This document shows, piece after piece, positions 49,318 through 51,455 of a DNA stretch of 51,455 nt. The position numbers were made by a program, and so were the translations under genes. The stretch covers positions 1 to 51,455 of the forward strand of contig CAJUKV010000027.1 in NCBI GenBank assembly GCA_910587305.1, read 5' to 3'. The first letter of the stretch is position 1; each line of letters begins with the position of its first letter. The notes under the pieces were generated by a model, which was not told the origin of the DNA, made no database searches, and was given only the letters and a program-made list of their open reading frames with translations. The DNA comes from an uncultured Lachnospiraceae bacterium (GTDB lineage Bacteria > Bacillota > Clostridia > Lachnospirales > Lachnospiraceae).

Positions 49318-49481
49318 AGGAGGTATACTGTGAAAAATAAATTTTTCACAGACCAAATTTGTGCTGACGTCCAAATTTGCAGGCGTCGGCAGCATGGAGG
49401 ATTACTGTGAAAAATAAATTTTTCACAGACAAATTTGTGCTGACGCCCAAATTCGCACGTTTGGCAAGAATGGAGATTACT
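49318..49481 (+). repeat. Leader repeat family 1, two 77-bp tandem units before the GH2 gene
   Basis: GTGAAAAATAAATTTTTCAC occurs at 49330 and 49407, 77 bp apart, each after a GGAGG. The GTG of unit one opens a short frame that ends at the TGA overlapping the GTG of unit two, and unit two reads in frame into the GH2 gene. The gap 49106-49317 holds nothing else I can name except a piece shared with 17040. Confidence 0.85.
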
Positions 49482-51332
49482 ATGAATTTTTCAGACGCTT
49501 TTAAAAGTATAATAAAACCTCACCAGGACGACAAGCTTACACCCCTTTTTACCAAATGGGGAAAAAACTTAGATACCGCCAATGTACTCCCCGAATATCC
49601 CCGTCCCCAGATGCGGCGGGAGAGCTTTATTTCCCTTAACGGGTACTGGGATTACGCTATCACCGCCACAGACTTGGCTCCTTCCGAATTTGATGGAAAA
49701 ATTCTGGTTCCCTTTTCCCCGGAGGCTGTCCTCTCAGGTGTAAGCAAACAGCTTAAACCGGAAGAATTTCTCTGGTACCGGACCATTCTCCCCGACATAT
49801 GTAATCAAATCCTTCCGGGCATGCGCCTGCTTCTTCACTTTGGTGCAGTGGACTATGGGACGGAGGTTTTCGTAAATGGCAAATTGGCCGCTGCCCATCA
49901 GGGCGGATATCTTCCCTTTCAGATTAATATCACCGATTTGCTGAAAAATTCTGATAATGAACTGCTCCTAAAAGTTAAGGATACCACAGGTCATAAAAGT
50001 GAGGCAAGAGGAAAACAATCGCTTACCCGCGGCGGCATTTTTTACACTGCCCAAAGCGGCGTCTGGCAGAGCGTCTGGTTAGAACAAACGCCGGCGTCTC
50101 ATATCGAAAATCTGTGGTTTGAAACAGACTATGACGCCCGCAGGGTAACCGCCCATATTTGCGCCCGTACTGCCGGTAACTGTCCCTCTTTTACCTTATC
50201 CCTTCTGTGCAAAGGGCAGGAAATCCTGTGCAAAACCTACTCCAAAAATACTCCCGGCACAGTTCCTCAAAACCTCTCCGGAAATAGAGACGTAGAAACC
50301 CTTAAGGCCGCTCTTTCCTTTACTATACCGGAGGAACATTTTCACAGCTGGAGCCCCGAAACCCCCTTTTTGTACGACGTGTCCCTTACTTTCGGCAAAG
50401 ATAAGGTGCAAAGTTACTTTGCCATGCGTCATTTTTCCATAGAAAAACCGGAGAATCAGGAAAACGCAATACCGAGGTTTTGCCTGAATCATAAGCCTTA
50501 TTTTTTAATGGGCGTTTTGGATCAGGGCTATTGGCCGGACGGCCTTTATACCGCTCCCTCAGATGAAGCCCTTATTTTTGACATTACTGCCATGAAATCC
50601 CTGGGCTTTAATCTGCTGCGCAAGCATATCAAGGTAGAGTGCGCCAGGTGGTACTATCACTGCGACCGCCTCGGTATGATTGTCTGCCAGGATATGGTAA
50701 ACGGCGGAAGCCGATATCACATGCCGGTAATCAGCTATCTCCCCACCCTGTTTCCGCACCTTTCGGCCCACCTTAAGGATTCTCATTACGCCATGCTCTC
50801 ACGAAAGGATATGAAAGCCAGAAAGCAGTGGGAGAAGGAATGCTTAGAAACCGTTTCTTACCTGAAATTTTTCCCGTCCATTGCCATGTGGGTGCCCTTT
50901 AATGAGGGATGGGGACAATTTGACACTGCCCGTATCACTAACCGGATAAGGCAGGCGGATCCCCACCGGCTAATCGATTCCGCCAGCGGCTGGTTCGACC
51001 AAAACTGCGGCGACTTTGTCAGCACACACAACTACTTCCGGCCTCTTACCGTTCCTGTCAAAAAGTGGGGCAGCCGTGCCTTCTTTTTATCCGAGTACGG
51101 CGGCTATGCCTGCCATATAAAAAACCATTCCAGCGTGAATCGTATTTTTGGCTACAAACGCTATAATTCTCTTGCCGATTTTAAAGCTGCTTACCACAGC
51201 CTGATAGAAAAGTCTCTTCTGCCTCTAAAAAACCAGGGCCTTAGCGGCGCCGTATACACCCAGCTTTCCGATGTGGAAGAGGAAGTAAACGGAATCCTTA
51301 CTTACGACCGGGAAATCAATAAACTGACATAG
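49482..51332 (+). CDS. Glycoside hydrolase family 2 (beta-galactosidase-like)
   Basis: A 616-residue GH2 enzyme: the jelly-roll sugar-binding domain (about 30-190; FISLNGYWDYAI, VPFSPEAVLSGV, LWYRTILP, GAVDYGTEVFVNGKLAAAHQGGYLPF), an immunoglobulin-like domain (about 200-330) and a TIM barrel. The acid/base is Glu475 in VPFNEGWGQFD and the nucleophile Glu538 in LSEYGGYAC; RKHIKVECARWYYHCDRLG and HRLIDSASGWFD are further barrel blocks. There is no signal peptide, so it acts in the cytoplasm. The start at 49482 (MNFSDAFKS) follows AATGGAG; an in-frame GTG at 49407 would add 25 repeat-derived residues. Substrate specificity is open. Confidence 0.93.
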   Translation: MNFSDAFKSIIKPHQDDKLTPLFTKWGKNLDTANVLPEYPRPQMRRESFISLNGYWDYAITATDLAPSEFDGKILVPFSPEAVLSGVSKQLKPEEFLWYRTILPDICNQILPGMRLLLHFGAVDYGTEVFVNGKLAAAHQGGYLPFQINITDLLKNSDNELLLKVKDTTGHKSEARGKQSLTRGGIFYTAQSGVWQSVWLEQTPASHIENLWFETDYDARRVTAHICARTAGNCPSFTLSLLCKGQEILCKTYSKNTPGTVPQNLSGNRDVETLKAALSFTIPEEHFHSWSPETPFLYDVSLTFGKDKVQSYFAMRHFSIEKPENQENAIPRFCLNHKPYFLMGVLDQGYWPDGLYTAPSDEALIFDITAMKSLGFNLLRKHIKVECARWYYHCDRLGMIVCQDMVNGGSRYHMPVISYLPTLFPHLSAHLKDSHYAMLSRKDMKARKQWEKECLETVSYLKFFPSIAMWVPFNEGWGQFDTARITNRIRQADPHRLIDSASGWFDQNCGDFVSTHNYFRPLTVPVKKWGSRAFFLSEYGGYACHIKNHSSVNRIFGYKRYNSLADFKAAYHSLIEKSLLPLKNQGLSGAVYTQLSDVEEEVNGILTYDREINKLT

Positions 51333-51411
51333 CTTAACGCATTCGCATAACAGTCCTGCCTTTGTCCGTATTCACCCCTGGCAAAATACGTAGGTTCTCA
51401 CAAACTTCCCG

Positions 51412-51455
51412 ACATGCCGCTTTGCGGCACAAACGATACATGAATTATTTCAGAA
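51412..51455. repeat. Family 4 structured repeat, copy 3, cut by the window end
   Basis: ACATGCCGCTTTGCGGCACA, then ACGATACATGAATTATTTCAGAA, the same opening as copies 1 and 2, in the same orientation. The hairpin part lies beyond the window. Confidence 0.7.

Overview
The window looks like a chromosome segment of a spore-forming Lachnospiraceae-type Clostridium (class Clostridia). The evidence is indirect: a truA-ecfT-ecfA2-ecfA1 block, strong AGGAGG ribosome sites, a sporulation-type (PdaB-like) polysaccharide deacetylase, a large serine recombinase with a DUF4368-like tail, and gut-type sugar genes. No rRNA, tRNA or CRISPR array was seen. No species can be named from the sequence.

Layout. 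1-1500: a 37-residue membrane protein gene and a secreted Cys/His repeat protein. 1527-5199 (minus): ecfA1, ecfA2, ecfT, truA, i.e. the shared energising module of ECF vitamin transporters plus a tRNA pseudouridine synthase. 5674-7680: an M15 peptidase and a DUF89 gene broken by an amber codon. 7744-12583: a complete Bce-type antimicrobial peptide sensing and detoxification module (response regulator, kinase, ABC ATPase, permease) with a recognisable operator. 12578-24623: mixed genes (acyltransferase-like, sugar acetyltransferase, GH4 alpha-galactosidase, membrane proteins, CAP protein, flavin reductases, GNAT, MATE pump with a divergent Crp-type regulator).

24742-37403 holds the main discovery. 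A PdaB-like polysaccharide deacetylase gene is split in two by an insertion of about 11.8 kb, bounded by a 7-bp direct repeat (CCCCAGG) and by inverted recombinase half-sites. A large serine recombinase gene lies just inside one end. Precise recombination at the repeat would restore the reading frame exactly, inside the conserved active-site motif of the deacetylase. This is the arrangement of sporulation intervening elements such as skin/sigK and SP-beta/spsM, but here the cargo is two Gfo/Idh/MocA oxidoreductases, three xylose-isomerase-like TIM barrels, a sugar acetyltransferase, an AraC regulator, two LytTR response regulators and a RelB/YoeB toxin pair.

37553-51332: a TetR regulator with twin operators in front of an MMPL transporter and a repeat-rich lipoprotein; a flavin reductase; an MBL hydrolase; a protein with ten identical-type heptads encoded by a 21-bp minisatellite; an ECF S-component with a DUF4430 lipoprotein, which would need the ECF module at the left end; an AEC transporter; YlmH; and a GH2 glycosidase.

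The window is unusually rich in short dispersed repeats. At least six families are visible. Two sit directly in front of start codons and supply the ribosome-binding site. One sits at gene 3' ends and shows compensatory base changes in its stems. Others look like MITEs, one nested in another with a 10-bp target duplication.
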